A stretch of DNA of 64,000 nt, from positions 77,013 through 141,012 of the forward strand of contig JAQYVT010000001.1 in the NCBI GenBank assembly GCA_030145345.1, written 5' to 3'. Position numbers and translations under genes: made by a program. This document shows positions 11,073-19,931 of this stretch, piece by piece. The DNA is from Desulfobacterales bacterium. Lineage in GTDB: Bacteria > Desulfobacterota > Desulfobacteria > Desulfobacterales > UBA11574. Within the stretch, counting starts at the first letter, position 1, and each line of letters begins with the position of its first letter. Under the pieces are notes generated by a model. The model saw only the letters and a list, made by a program, of their open reading frames with translations, was not told where the DNA came from and ran no database searches.

Positions 11073-12449
11073 TTATTGAAAATCCGTGTCAATGGTTCCC
11101 GAAGCCAGGGCGAGGGCGATGCGAGCCACCTTGTAATCGTGAAGGGCCTTGAAATAATTGGTGTGGGCCTGTTGGCGGGCCTCCTCGGCATCCAGAAGGG
11201 TAACCATCGTTATCAACCCGTTTTTATATCGATTTTTTACAATCCGCAACCCTTCTTTGGCCTGGTCGACAGCGGTGTGTGCCACCGGGATACGTTCCCA
11301 CGAACTCCGGGCTGTTAGAAAAGCTTCACGTGTCTGGACCTGTATTCCCAGTTCCATGGCTCTCCGTATTTCCTGCAATCGGTTCAGAAACGATTTTGCC
11401 GCTTCGGTTTTTCCGGTAATATGGTACCCACTGAATAAATTCACCTTTACGACCGCTCCGATGGTATAATTATCTGCCGTATCGCTAAAATCTTCCGAAT
11501 CGATTTCATAATTTCCCACCAGCCGCAAGTCCGGGAAATGGCCGGCCCGGGATTTGTCGATTTCTTTTCTGGCCATCTCTTCCTGGTGTCTCAACTTTTC
11601 CAGATCAAGGCGTTTTGAAAGAGCGGTATGAATCCAATCTTCCATCTCCCCGTCTATTTCCTGTTCGACGGCCAACGGAGTTGCCGGGTTTAAAGGTTTA
11701 TCGCCGGGAGAACCCATGGATGCGTTCAGCATGGCTGCTGCCACCTTGACTCGGCTTTCGGCCTGGAGATGCTGCTGCTTAAGGTCTGCAATACGAACCA
11801 TGGCCCTTAATACATCGCTTTTTACCACAAAACCGTTGCGATATCGAGATTCGATCATTTTAAGATGGGCGCGTGCCGTTTCAAGGGCCTGGTTTACGAC
11901 GGCGATATTTTTCTGAGCAAGCAGAAGCCCTACATACGCCGCTGCTGTCTGTGCAATCACCTGTTGCCGGGTTCGTTGGAGCATCAAAGATGCAACTTCC
12001 AGGTTCTGCTTGGCCTGATCCCATCCGATTTTTGTTCGGCCGCCGTCGTAGAGAGACCAGGACAAAGAGAAAACCGTTGCAAAGTTGTTGACGGCATCCG
12101 GATCGTTGAGCCTGGCAGGATCAAAATCTTCTTGGGTGATGGTTCCCTGATTCAGTTTGGTGCCAAAAGCCCACATGGGATTGGTGGTACGATTGAACGT
12201 TTCGGAAAAATCGATCTGCGGGAAAAACCCGGACCGGGCCTGGATGGTATTTGATTCAACCGCTTTTACCTGAAAGTTGGCCGCCTTGACGTGGGGATTC
12301 TGATTCACAGCGATATGAATCGCTTCCGCCATGGTCAGGGATTCGGATGGCGGGATGTTTTGATCGGCGGCAGTGCTCGAAAATATGGGAAAGTAAAAAG
12401 ATACGGCCGCAATGAACCAAAAACAGAGTTTAGAGCGAATCGATTTCAT
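11073..12449 (-). CDS. TolC-family outer membrane efflux protein
   Basis: Signal peptide, coiled-coil OEP repeats (ALETARAHLKMIESRYRNGFVVKSDVLRA; GLRIVKNRYKNGLITMVTLLDAE). Confidence 0.93.
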   Translation of the reverse strand: MKSIRSKLCFWFIAAVSFYFPIFSSTAADQNIPPSESLTMAEAIHIAVNQNPHVKAANFQVKAVESNTIQARSGFFPQIDFSETFNRTTNPMWAFGTKLNQGTITQEDFDPARLNDPDAVNNFATVFSLSWSLYDGGRTKIGWDQAKQNLEVASLMLQRTRQQVIAQTAAAYVGLLLAQKNIAVVNQALETARAHLKMIESRYRNGFVVKSDVLRAMVRIADLKQQHLQAESRVKVAAAMLNASMGSPGDKPLNPATPLAVEQEIDGEMEDWIHTALSKRLDLEKLRHQEEMARKEIDKSRAGHFPDLRLVGNYEIDSEDFSDTADNYTIGAVVKVNLFSGYHITGKTEAAKSFLNRLQEIRRAMELGIQVQTREAFLTARSSWERIPVAHTAVDQAKEGLRIVKNRYKNGLITMVTLLDAEEARQQAHTNYFKALHDYKVARIALALASGTIDTDFQ

Positions 12450-12719
12450 ATTGCTTCTCCAACGGGTTAAATTGTTATACCATCATTGAGCGTAAACAAC
12501 ATGAAGGATAATCGTATGGTATTAAAACTGAACTAAATTTTTAGCTTTCATGGATCTTGGGCATCCTCGACTTTCGCTCAATTCAGGTTATTTGAAAGTC
12601 TTTTTATATATATGACGGATTCGTAAAACGTTTGTTTGGTTTATGGAACGAAACGGCGTGAATAACTTTATTGATAGTAATATAGAAAACGAAATAAAAT
12701 CATTCAACATTTTTTAGAA

Positions 12720-12755
12720 AATAATATTTGTAAAATTTACTAAATGAATATTATT
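12720..12755. repeat. AT-rich inverted repeat AATAATATT-N18-AATATTATT
   Basis: Perfect 9-bp arms in the region between the TolC gene and the CBASS-like remnant. Confidence 0.6.
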
Positions 12756-12807
12756 CGTATTTCCTGTATGAATTACAGCGGATTTTCAATCCAGTCGGCG
12801 GGGTAAA

Positions 12808-13210
12808 ATGCCCAATGGGTTAATCCTCACCGTATTGGCGTCAGACCATTTTCGTGCAGATACCAGGGATGACATTTGTTTTGCAAACACCCTCCGGGCG
12901 ATAGCCGATGTCGTAGGTGTCGTTTTCTGTGTTTATAACCCGGTAGATGCCACAGAAGAACTTACGTCACGGCTGACCGATCAACAAGAAAATAGATTTC
13001 AAGAGGCCTTGCGGATACCGCTGATGCCCCGGCCGAAGCTATTAAAATCGACGACCGTCACGTAGCATCAGTCATTTGGCGGAAACAATTCGGAGATCGT
13101 TTTCCCGCTGTTGAGAAAAAGGACGAAGCCAACCAAAAAAAGCGATAACGACCGGACTTGCTACCGTCTATTCGGCAAAAAATCCTTCAAAGCCGTGGAG
13201 TTCTCGCTGA
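12808..13210 (+). pseudogene. Frameshifted C-terminal remnant of a CD-NTase (SMODS-type nucleotidyltransferase)
   Basis: Composite of three frames: MPNGLILTVLASDHFRADTRDDICFANTLRAIADVV...YNPVDATEELTSRLTDQQENRFQEAL / ADTADAPAEAIKIDDRHVASVIWRKQFGDRFPAVEKKDEANQ / (A7 run at 13135-13141) AITTGLATVYSAKNPSKPWSSR*. The NPVD..EELT.RLTD...F..AL, W+KxFGDRFP and terminal PSKPW are reminiscent of CD-NTase tails. Confidence 0.55.
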
Positions 13211-13227
13211 TGACCCCATGGTAAAAA

Positions 13228-13929
13228 TTGAATCGGAAGCTGTTTCGTGAAGAAAGGGCGGCGTTGGCAGCGGCCGCCCCTCTGTTGGGAATGGTCATTG
13301 CAGGTCCGGAATTTAGACTTAATAGTGTGATGGTTTTAAAACAGGAATCCGTTGTTGTTCATGGAACTTATGGAATTTCTATTCCAGAATCTGTTCAACA
13401 GATTGAGTTCGGGATTTCTATCCTCACGTCCCTAAAGTATCCCAAAGAGCCGCCAACCCTGTTCTGTAATGACCCGAATTTACCTGTCGGCGATATTGAT
13501 CGCCACATTATGGATGACGGCTCAGCATGCCTTGGTGTTTATGCCGATATAATGACAAGATGGTCCTTGAAATCGGGCATTGTGAACTATTTGGAAGGCC
13601 TTGTGGCGCCTTTCCTCGTTTGGCAGGCCTATTATAATGCACACCAAAAACCCCCTTCCTGGGGTGAGCGGCCTCATTTTGCAGAGGGAATTACAGAGTT
13701 TTACGCGGAACTGCTTGGCATGAATAGGCATCAAGCGGTTGTTGAATTCATGAAGCTTTTAGCGAGAAAAAATCGCCCCAAAGGCCATGAGATATGTCCT
13801 TGCGGCTCTGGTGAACGGATTCGAAGATGTCATCGGGAATTGCTTTACAACACCCGTGAAAAAATTGCTTGGCAGTATGTTGCCAAAGATTTGCAAGCTG
13901 TTCTTCGGGATGATCGATCAAAATACTAA
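13228..13929 (+). CDS. Prokaryotic E2/UBC-like protein with C-terminal SEC-C zinc motif
   Basis: UBC-like signature LKYPKEPPTLFCNDP...DRHIMDDGSACLGVY (candidate catalytic Cys) and C-terminal CPCGSGERIRRCH. TTG start is the only in-frame option near the upstream stop. Confidence 0.75.
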   Translation: MNRKLFREERAALAAAAPLLGMVIAGPEFRLNSVMVLKQESVVVHGTYGISIPESVQQIEFGISILTSLKYPKEPPTLFCNDPNLPVGDIDRHIMDDGSACLGVYADIMTRWSLKSGIVNYLEGLVAPFLVWQAYYNAHQKPPSWGERPHFAEGITEFYAELLGMNRHQAVVEFMKLLARKNRPKGHEICPCGSGERIRRCHRELLYNTREKIAWQYVAKDLQAVLRDDRSKY

Positions 13930-14012
13930 TTGCCCTGAAATTTTTAGGATTTGATATTGTGCTTATTAAAGTTATACAGAATGACCTGTGGCACTTCGGG
14001 ACCGATTAAACC

Positions 14013-14140
14013 AATTGCACCAAACAATTAAGTGTTGGTGCAATTCGACGCAATTTAGACGCAATATGGTTTTATATCTGGTTGAAATTAATAAATATAT
14101 ATTGCGTCTAAACAAATGTGTGGATTGCACCATTAACACT
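14013..14140. repeat. Cluster of overlapping and nested inverted repeats downstream of the E2-like gene
   Basis: AATTGCACCAA(14013-14023)/TTGGTGCAATT(14035-14045); TTTAGACGCAATAT(14054-14067)/ATATTGCGTCTAAA(14099-14112), both perfect; AGTGTTGGTGCAAT(14031-14044)/ATTGCACCATTAACACT(14124-14140), imperfect. Confidence 0.85.
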
Positions 14141-14239
14141 ATATGACGCAATTAAATTAGGTGAACTTACATCAGTTACTCCAAGAGAGTCTCCAAAAAA
14201 CCCAGACACTGTCTGTCCAATCTGCTGGTGACATGCAGT

Positions 14240-14700
14240 GGATCTTGGGGACGGGTATTGATATATTGACATGGGTGATTCCATCATCTTGAGTTCCTTC
14301 TCTTTCACGATCTTTTCGTCCCGTTTTACCGATTGGCTGGCCGTGGGTTGCGAAACGCCAAGCCTTTTGGATTGAATTGGGCGGCATACCCCGTCAAAAG
14401 CCTTCTCATGACGGTGGCGATCGGCGTAGGACCGGTACGCAACAAAAGATGCGCATGATCGGGTATCAGCGCCCATGCAAAACAATCGGTGTGCGTCTCA
14501 ATTAACACTTGGCCGAGCCGGTTTACAAAGGCGTCACGGTCCGCATCGTCATAAAAGATTTTTCGGCGCTCGATTCCGCGCACAATGATGTGGTGTAACG
14601 CACCCGCAGCATCAATTCCGGCTTTCCGTGGTATACCAATTTGAATAGCCGAATAATAAAATCATGCCAATCGATATATCAATACCCGTCCCCAAGATCC
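14240..14700 (-). mobile_element. Decayed REP-associated/IS200-like (RAYT) element with 27-bp terminal inverted repeats
   Basis: GGATCTTGGGGACGGGTATTGATATAT at 14240-14266 and its exact reverse complement at 14674-14700; between them a Y1-transposase N-terminal fragment. Confidence 0.8.
14326..14640 (-). pseudogene. Truncated Y1/IS200-like (RAYT) transposase
   Basis: Reverse strand reads GIPRKAGIDAAGALHHIIVRGIERRKIFYDDADRDAFVNRLGQVLIETHTDCFAWALIPDHAHLLLRTGPTPIATVMRRLLTGYAAQFN, then lacks the usual C-terminal half. Confidence 0.85.
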
Positions 14701-14728
14701 CCATGATAAATTTCATTAAAAAATCCTA

Positions 14729-14746
14729 TTTCAACAAATGTTGAAA
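14729..14746. promoter_or_regulatory. Candidate operator 1 of the AbiEi-like gene
   Basis: TTTCAACA-AA-TGTTGAAA, perfect 8-bp arms, upstream of a TTGACA (14768-14773). Confidence 0.65.
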
Positions 14747-14800
14747 ACATTAAAAAGATGAAATTTGTTGACAAATAAGAAGTTTCACTATAAGGTGCTA

Positions 14801-14818
14801 TTTCAGCAAGTGTTGAAA
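14801..14818. promoter_or_regulatory. Candidate operator 2 of the AbiEi-like gene
   Basis: TTTCAGCA-AG-TGTTGAAA, one mismatch from operator 1 symmetry, 72 bp downstream, abutting the start codon. Confidence 0.65.
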
Positions 14819-15888
14819 TGGGCATTAAAATGAAAAAAAACGAAAAAGACCCTAAAAAATCGGCGGAAGCCGCTCTCCTATCATGCCTTTCCAAAATCCC
14901 CTTCTTGAAAATCGTTGAGGTTCAAGTTGCATATTATGAAACAGGCGTTCAGGCGGATCTTGCCGTAAAGATTGAACTTCCCGATCGAGTTATGCAGCTG
15001 TTCGCCGAGGTCAAAGGCAGCGGCCAACCACGTCTGGCCCGCGAAGCTGTGAATCAGATGCTTCGGTATAAGGGGAAGGTTCCCGATGTCTATTTTATTT
15101 TTATTGCGCCTTACATATCCCCCAAGGCGGCTGAAATTTGCCTGTCGGAAGGTATCGGTTATCTCGACTTGTCCGGCAATTGCCTATTATCATTTGATAA
15201 AATATTCATCCAAAAAGAGGGTTATCCAAACCGGTTCCGGGAAAGGCGGGATTTAAAATCTCTGTATTCACCCAAGGCCGAGCGAATCCTCAGGGTGCTG
15301 TTATGCAATCCCGGTAAAGACTGGAAGATTAAAGAGCTGGCTGATGAAAGTGGTGTCAGCCTTGGCCAAGCCTCAAATGTAAAAAAGATATTACATGATC
15401 GGGAGCTTCTTTCAGGGAAAAGGGGTGGATTCAGCCTGGAACAACCGGTTTCACTACTTCAGGAATGGGCTGAAAATTACGACTATCGCAAAAACCGGAT
15501 TCAAGAATTTTACTCTTTAATGAGCATAATGGATATTGAAAAAGTTTTTGCAGCTTATTGCAATAAAAATAAAGTCCAATATGCATTGACCGGGTTTTCA
15601 GGTGCAATACGAATCACTCCTGCTGTTCGATATACAAAAGCCATGGTTTACGCTTCCGACATTGCGGAAACGGCATTTTCAGACCTTTCTTTGAAAGCGG
15701 TAAAAAGCGGCGGCAACCTCCTGCTGTTTACCCCTTATGATGATGGTGTTTTTTACGGATCATCCAGAGTCGATGATATTCAGGTCGTATCAAAAATACA
15801 GCTTTACTTAGACCTTCAGGGATTTCGCGGGCGCGGTGAGGAGGCTGCCGCAATGCTGTTTGAAAGGATTGTTGAAGAGGCGTGGTAA
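14818..15888 (+). CDS. AbiEi-like (type IV TA antitoxin-type) winged-helix protein, orphan
   Basis: EVKGSGQPRLAREAVNQMLRYKG...GIGYLDLSGNCLLSF...KAERILRVLLCNPGKDWKIKELADESGVSLGQASNVKKIL (HTH); no AbiEii-type toxin ORF adjacent. ATG at 14818 or 14830. Confidence 0.6.
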   Translation: MGIKMKKNEKDPKKSAEAALLSCLSKIPFLKIVEVQVAYYETGVQADLAVKIELPDRVMQLFAEVKGSGQPRLAREAVNQMLRYKGKVPDVYFIFIAPYISPKAAEICLSEGIGYLDLSGNCLLSFDKIFIQKEGYPNRFRERRDLKSLYSPKAERILRVLLCNPGKDWKIKELADESGVSLGQASNVKKILHDRELLSGKRGGFSLEQPVSLLQEWAENYDYRKNRIQEFYSLMSIMDIEKVFAAYCNKNKVQYALTGFSGAIRITPAVRYTKAMVYASDIAETAFSDLSLKAVKSGGNLLLFTPYDDGVFYGSSRVDDIQVVSKIQLYLDLQGFRGRGEEAAAMLFERIVEEAW

Positions 15889-16057
15889 CAAGAACAGATT
15901 ATAATCAAATATCACGGATTTTTCCAAATTATCAGCGAGTATTTTGGAATTTTTAAATTCAGCAATATCTATTAGTTTCCTGTTCTTTATCAGCCCTCAA
16001 ATATTTCCAGCTTAAAATGGAACCCTTTACGTATCCTATGTCGTGCCAACCGCAATA

Positions 16058-16552
16058 TCAAAAACCACCCGAAGAATCCAAAAGTTTCCATATCTTATCG
16101 GGTTTGCGCGATTTGTACTTTTTCAGCAGAGAAACATACCGGTCGTTGTCAAAAGGTTTCTGGTGTTTCATGGTATCAAACATCAGGGGAACAAAAATGG
16201 CGCCAATCAGGTGAATGGTATCGTGATGGGAGCATTTTTTTTTGCGCATGGCATTGTAGAACTGGAAAACTTCAATGGGGTCTTTGGCCGCAAGCTGATT
16301 CTCGACGGCGTTATGGATGGTTATGTGCAGAAACGGGTTGACGTCGGTGCCCGGATCAAACTCTCTGTCATGCAGAACATCGGCGAATTCAAATACATTG
16401 AAAAACTCGTCTTCATGCATCAGCATGGCTTCTGCCAAGCGCCTGTCCTCGTCATCCAAGCCGTCCAGATCGTCGTTTTTGGCCTTTTCCCAGAGAAAAT
16501 GGAGGTGCTCGCGGCTTGCGGACCTGAATAGCTTAAGAGCCTCATCTTTCAT
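16058..16552 (-). CDS. DUF1841 family protein
   Basis: LHITIHNAVENQLAAKDPIEV...HDTIHLIGAIF pattern typical of DUF1841. Confidence 0.8.
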   Translation of the reverse strand: MKDEALKLFRSASREHLHFLWEKAKNDDLDGLDDEDRRLAEAMLMHEDEFFNVFEFADVLHDREFDPGTDVNPFLHITIHNAVENQLAAKDPIEVFQFYNAMRKKKCSHHDTIHLIGAIFVPLMFDTMKHQKPFDNDRYVSLLKKYKSRKPDKIWKLLDSSGGF

Positions 16553-16886
16553 CGTTTTTCTCCTTCGTTATGATAATTTGTGTGCATGATGCTTCGCATA
16601 ACACATTGGACCAAATTTTATTTCAAGCCCGAGAAACAAAGTTTTCCTTCAGAATATAGATGGTTGTATGTTGAAGGAAAACACGAGTATTGTCAAGCAG
16701 TTAATGTTTGATGAGGATGATTGTTCCAAATTAAAATAATCGTAGGGGCATAGACAAAAACCGAAAAGATGATATGCTGAAAAACAACGTAACTATCCGA
16801 ATTCGAATGCTTTCAATCGGTGATTATCCGGTTGATAAGCGGTTACTTGTTGATATGATTAATGTAGGTTACGATAAAACAATAAA

Positions 16887-18878
16887 ATGATTCGGGAGGC
16901 AAGTCGGAACATGCTGAAGAAACCGTTGCAAAAATATTTTGGGTTCGATTCATTTTTAAAGGGTCAGGAAGACGTCATCCGGAAAGTTCTGGAGCGTCAA
17001 TCCGTGGCAGCCATCTTTCCGACCGGTGCCGGCAAATCCCTTTGTTATCAACTGCCGGCAATATTATTGCCCGGCATGACGCTGGTGGTATCTCCCCTGC
17101 TGTCTCTGATGAAGGATCAACTGGATTTTTTACTGGAAAGCAATATTTCTGCCGCGCGTTTGGATTCAACCCTTCAAAAAAACGAATATAATGCGATAAT
17201 CGGAAGCGCCAAAAATAACGAATTAAAAATTCTAATGATTTCGGTCGAACGGTTTAAAAATGAACGATTTCGCTCCAACCTGGAAAAGATGAACGTTACC
17301 CGGTTGGTTGTTGACGAAGCGCATTGCATCTCTGAGTGGGGGCATAATTTTCGACCAGAATATCTGAAACTGCCTGATTATCAAAAGGAATTCAAAATTG
17401 AGCAAACGTTGTTGCTGACTGCAACCGCGACTGAGCGGGTCATTGACGACATGTGCGCTAAATTCAATATTCTTAAAGACCATGTCTTTGTTACCGGCTT
17501 TTATCGCGAAAATCTCTTTCTGCAAATAACGCCAACAGCCACACCTGAAAAAAAGAACCGCGTGCTTCAAAGAATCCGTGAAAACCCCAAAGCTTCTACG
17601 ATCGTATATGTTACCCTGCAGAAAACGGCTGAAGAGGTCTCGGATTTTCTTTGCGCAAACAACATCAATGCGCATCCTTATCATGCCGGGATGGAAAACG
17701 AAAAACGGGAACAGATTCAAAACAAATTCATGGATGGGACCCTGGCCTGTATCGTTGCAACCATCGCATTCGGAATGGGAATCGATAAAAAGGACATCCG
17801 CAGAATTATTCATTATGATTTGCCCAAATCGATTGAAAACTACAGCCAGGAAATCGGTCGCTCCGGGAGAGATGGAAGGCCCGCTTTATGCGAAGTTTTA
17901 GCCAACAGAGACAATATTCATATTTTAGAGAATTTTATTTATGGCGATACTCCGGAGAAACATTCGATCTTTCAATTGCTCCGGACCCTAAAAGAAAATA
18001 AGGGTTTTATTTGGGAAATTAAAGCATTAAAGCTTTCAACTGACCTGAATATCAGAATTCTTCCCCTAAAAACATTACTGGTTTATCTTGCAATGGAAAA
18101 AATTATTCGACCCAAGTTGACCTATTTTGAGGAATATTCATTCAAATACCACACAGAGCCGGCAAACATTATTCACAGTTTTGAAGGGGAAAGAAGGCAG
18201 TTTGTTACAGCGGTGATGAATCATTGCCATACCCGTAAAATATGGACATATGTCGATATTCAGGCAATCCTTAACAGTTATCGTACGGATCGGCAGCGGA
18301 TTCTCACCGCACTGGAATACTTTGATGAGAAGGGCTGGATTGAGCTTCAATCCAGGCAGGCCATGGACGTGTACCACATTTTGACCCAGGCGTTTGATAT
18401 CGAGGTCATGGCTGAAAAAATGTATGCCTTGTTTAAAAAGAAGGAGGGACTTGAGATTCAAAGAATCCACAACATGGTAAGCTTTTTTGAAAGCGATGCA
18501 TGTGTCAGCAAACAGCTTGCCGAATATTTTGGAGAACATCTTGGAAAAGAACGCTGCGGGCATTGTTCATTTTGTAAAAGCGGGAAAGCGGTTTTGCAAC
18601 CCACGACCGAACAAAAGCCTCTGGCCCATTTTGATTTAAAAACGATTACCGGTGAATTTATGCAAGCGGTCGGCGAGCAGTTTACCGAGGTAAATTTAAC
18701 GAAGTTTCTCTGTGGTATTTATACGCCGGTCTTCTCGAAATTGAAAATAAGGAAACTGCCGTATTTCGGTATTCTTGAAAATTATCCCTTTTTGGAAGTC
18801 AGAAACTGGATTAAGGATAATATTTTGCCTGAAAAGGTTATCTCTGGTGAAATACTCACTGTGGATATCTATCAATAA
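16887..18878 (+). CDS. recQ: RecQ-family ATP-dependent DNA helicase
   Basis: FPTGAGKSLCYQLPA, VDEAHCISEWGHNFRPEY, IVATIAFGMGIDKKDIRRIIHYDLPKSIENYSQEIGRSGRDG; RecQ Zn-binding CGHCSFC. Confidence 0.93.
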   Translation: MIREASRNMLKKPLQKYFGFDSFLKGQEDVIRKVLERQSVAAIFPTGAGKSLCYQLPAILLPGMTLVVSPLLSLMKDQLDFLLESNISAARLDSTLQKNEYNAIIGSAKNNELKILMISVERFKNERFRSNLEKMNVTRLVVDEAHCISEWGHNFRPEYLKLPDYQKEFKIEQTLLLTATATERVIDDMCAKFNILKDHVFVTGFYRENLFLQITPTATPEKKNRVLQRIRENPKASTIVYVTLQKTAEEVSDFLCANNINAHPYHAGMENEKREQIQNKFMDGTLACIVATIAFGMGIDKKDIRRIIHYDLPKSIENYSQEIGRSGRDGRPALCEVLANRDNIHILENFIYGDTPEKHSIFQLLRTLKENKGFIWEIKALKLSTDLNIRILPLKTLLVYLAMEKIIRPKLTYFEEYSFKYHTEPANIIHSFEGERRQFVTAVMNHCHTRKIWTYVDIQAILNSYRTDRQRILTALEYFDEKGWIELQSRQAMDVYHILTQAFDIEVMAEKMYALFKKKEGLEIQRIHNMVSFFESDACVSKQLAEYFGEHLGKERCGHCSFCKSGKAVLQPTTEQKPLAHFDLKTITGEFMQAVGEQFTEVNLTKFLCGIYTPVFSKLKIRKLPYFGILENYPFLEVRNWIKDNILPEKVISGEILTVDIYQ

Positions 18879-18961
18879 CGCCGGAAACAATCCCCAAATA
18901 CAGTATAAAAATCTGCAAGAAATTTTACAATGCCCACCGGGGCTATTTAGCCGGAATTACC

Positions 18962-19708
18962 TTAATTTTGTTCCAGAATCTTGCCCCGGGTACTGATGAC
19001 AACCTCATTCACGGGAATATTTTGCCCGGATGCTTCCAGGCCCTTTTTTACGATCATGGGAAGACCCGAACAGCACGGAACCTCCATAAAAACATTGGTA
19101 ATGCTTTTGATACCGGCAATTTTGAAGATTTCTGCAAATTTTTCGATGTAATCTTGGGCATCGTCGAATTTGGGGCATCCCATCATCACCACTCTCCCTT
19201 TAATGAAATCCCTGTTCAGGGTTGGAAACGTTGCCGGAACACAATCCGCCAAGACCAAAAGATCCGCACCTTTAAGAAACGGGGCTTTGGGTGGAATGAG
19301 TCGTATTTTAACCGGCCAGTGAGACAGGGCGGACTCGCCCTCGGCACCGGTTACCTTGGGAATCTGGACTTCCGGATGAGATTCAATGGGGACAAACGTC
19401 TGGATTTGGGTGGATGGACATCCACAGGGCATATTCTGTTGTGCTTTGTGAGCGGCTTTCTTTTGTGTTGCCAGATGTTCTTCGACGGCGTCTTCATCGA
19501 ACTCATCGGATTCCCGCTCGATCACCTTGAGGGCACCGGTGGGACATTCCCCCAAACAGGCCCCGAGCCCGTCACACAGTTTGTCGGCGATGATCCGTGC
19601 TTTGCCGTCCACAATTTCAAGGGCGCCTTCGGCACAGGAAGGAACACACTGGCCGCATCCGTCACACAGTTCTTCATCGATTTCGATTATTTTTCGTAAT
19701 GCTTTCAT
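18962..19708 (-). CDS. Di-cluster 4Fe-4S ferredoxin-domain protein with Cys-rich C-terminal domain
   Basis: CDGCGQCVPSCAEGALEIVDGKARIIADKLCDGLGACLGECPTGAL; further Cys motifs CGC, ADCVP, GCPKFDD, PCCSGLP. Confidence 0.85.
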   Translation of the reverse strand: MKALRKIIEIDEELCDGCGQCVPSCAEGALEIVDGKARIIADKLCDGLGACLGECPTGALKVIERESDEFDEDAVEEHLATQKKAAHKAQQNMPCGCPSTQIQTFVPIESHPEVQIPKVTGAEGESALSHWPVKIRLIPPKAPFLKGADLLVLADCVPATFPTLNRDFIKGRVVMMGCPKFDDAQDYIEKFAEIFKIAGIKSITNVFMEVPCCSGLPMIVKKGLEASGQNIPVNEVVISTRGKILEQN

Positions 19709-19931
19709 AATTAACCCTTCTATCTGATTGGTTTTATGGGTCAAACGAATCCGTCTATCCGAACTCGTTTCCATCCAGAAATGGCTCTTTTCCGCAATCT
19801 CTGCGTCAATCTTCGGAATTACTTGTGCGGCGTACAACTTGTACGCCTCCGCGCAATTCCTTGATTTCCTTGACCTTGCGAAAAATTGCTAATTTCTGCA
19901 TCGGAAACTAAATTTTTGCCGATAAAACAAA

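Noticed and set aside
16774-16890. 38-aa ORF (MLKNNVTIRIRMLSIGDYPVDKRLLVDMINVGYDKTIK) overlapping the recQ ORF start by ATGA
   Set aside because: Short, no RBS or conservation evidence visible; recQ may instead start at 16911.
18968-19699. 243-aa + strand ORF
   Set aside because: Antisense shadow of the 4Fe-4S ferredoxin gene; no recognisable domain.
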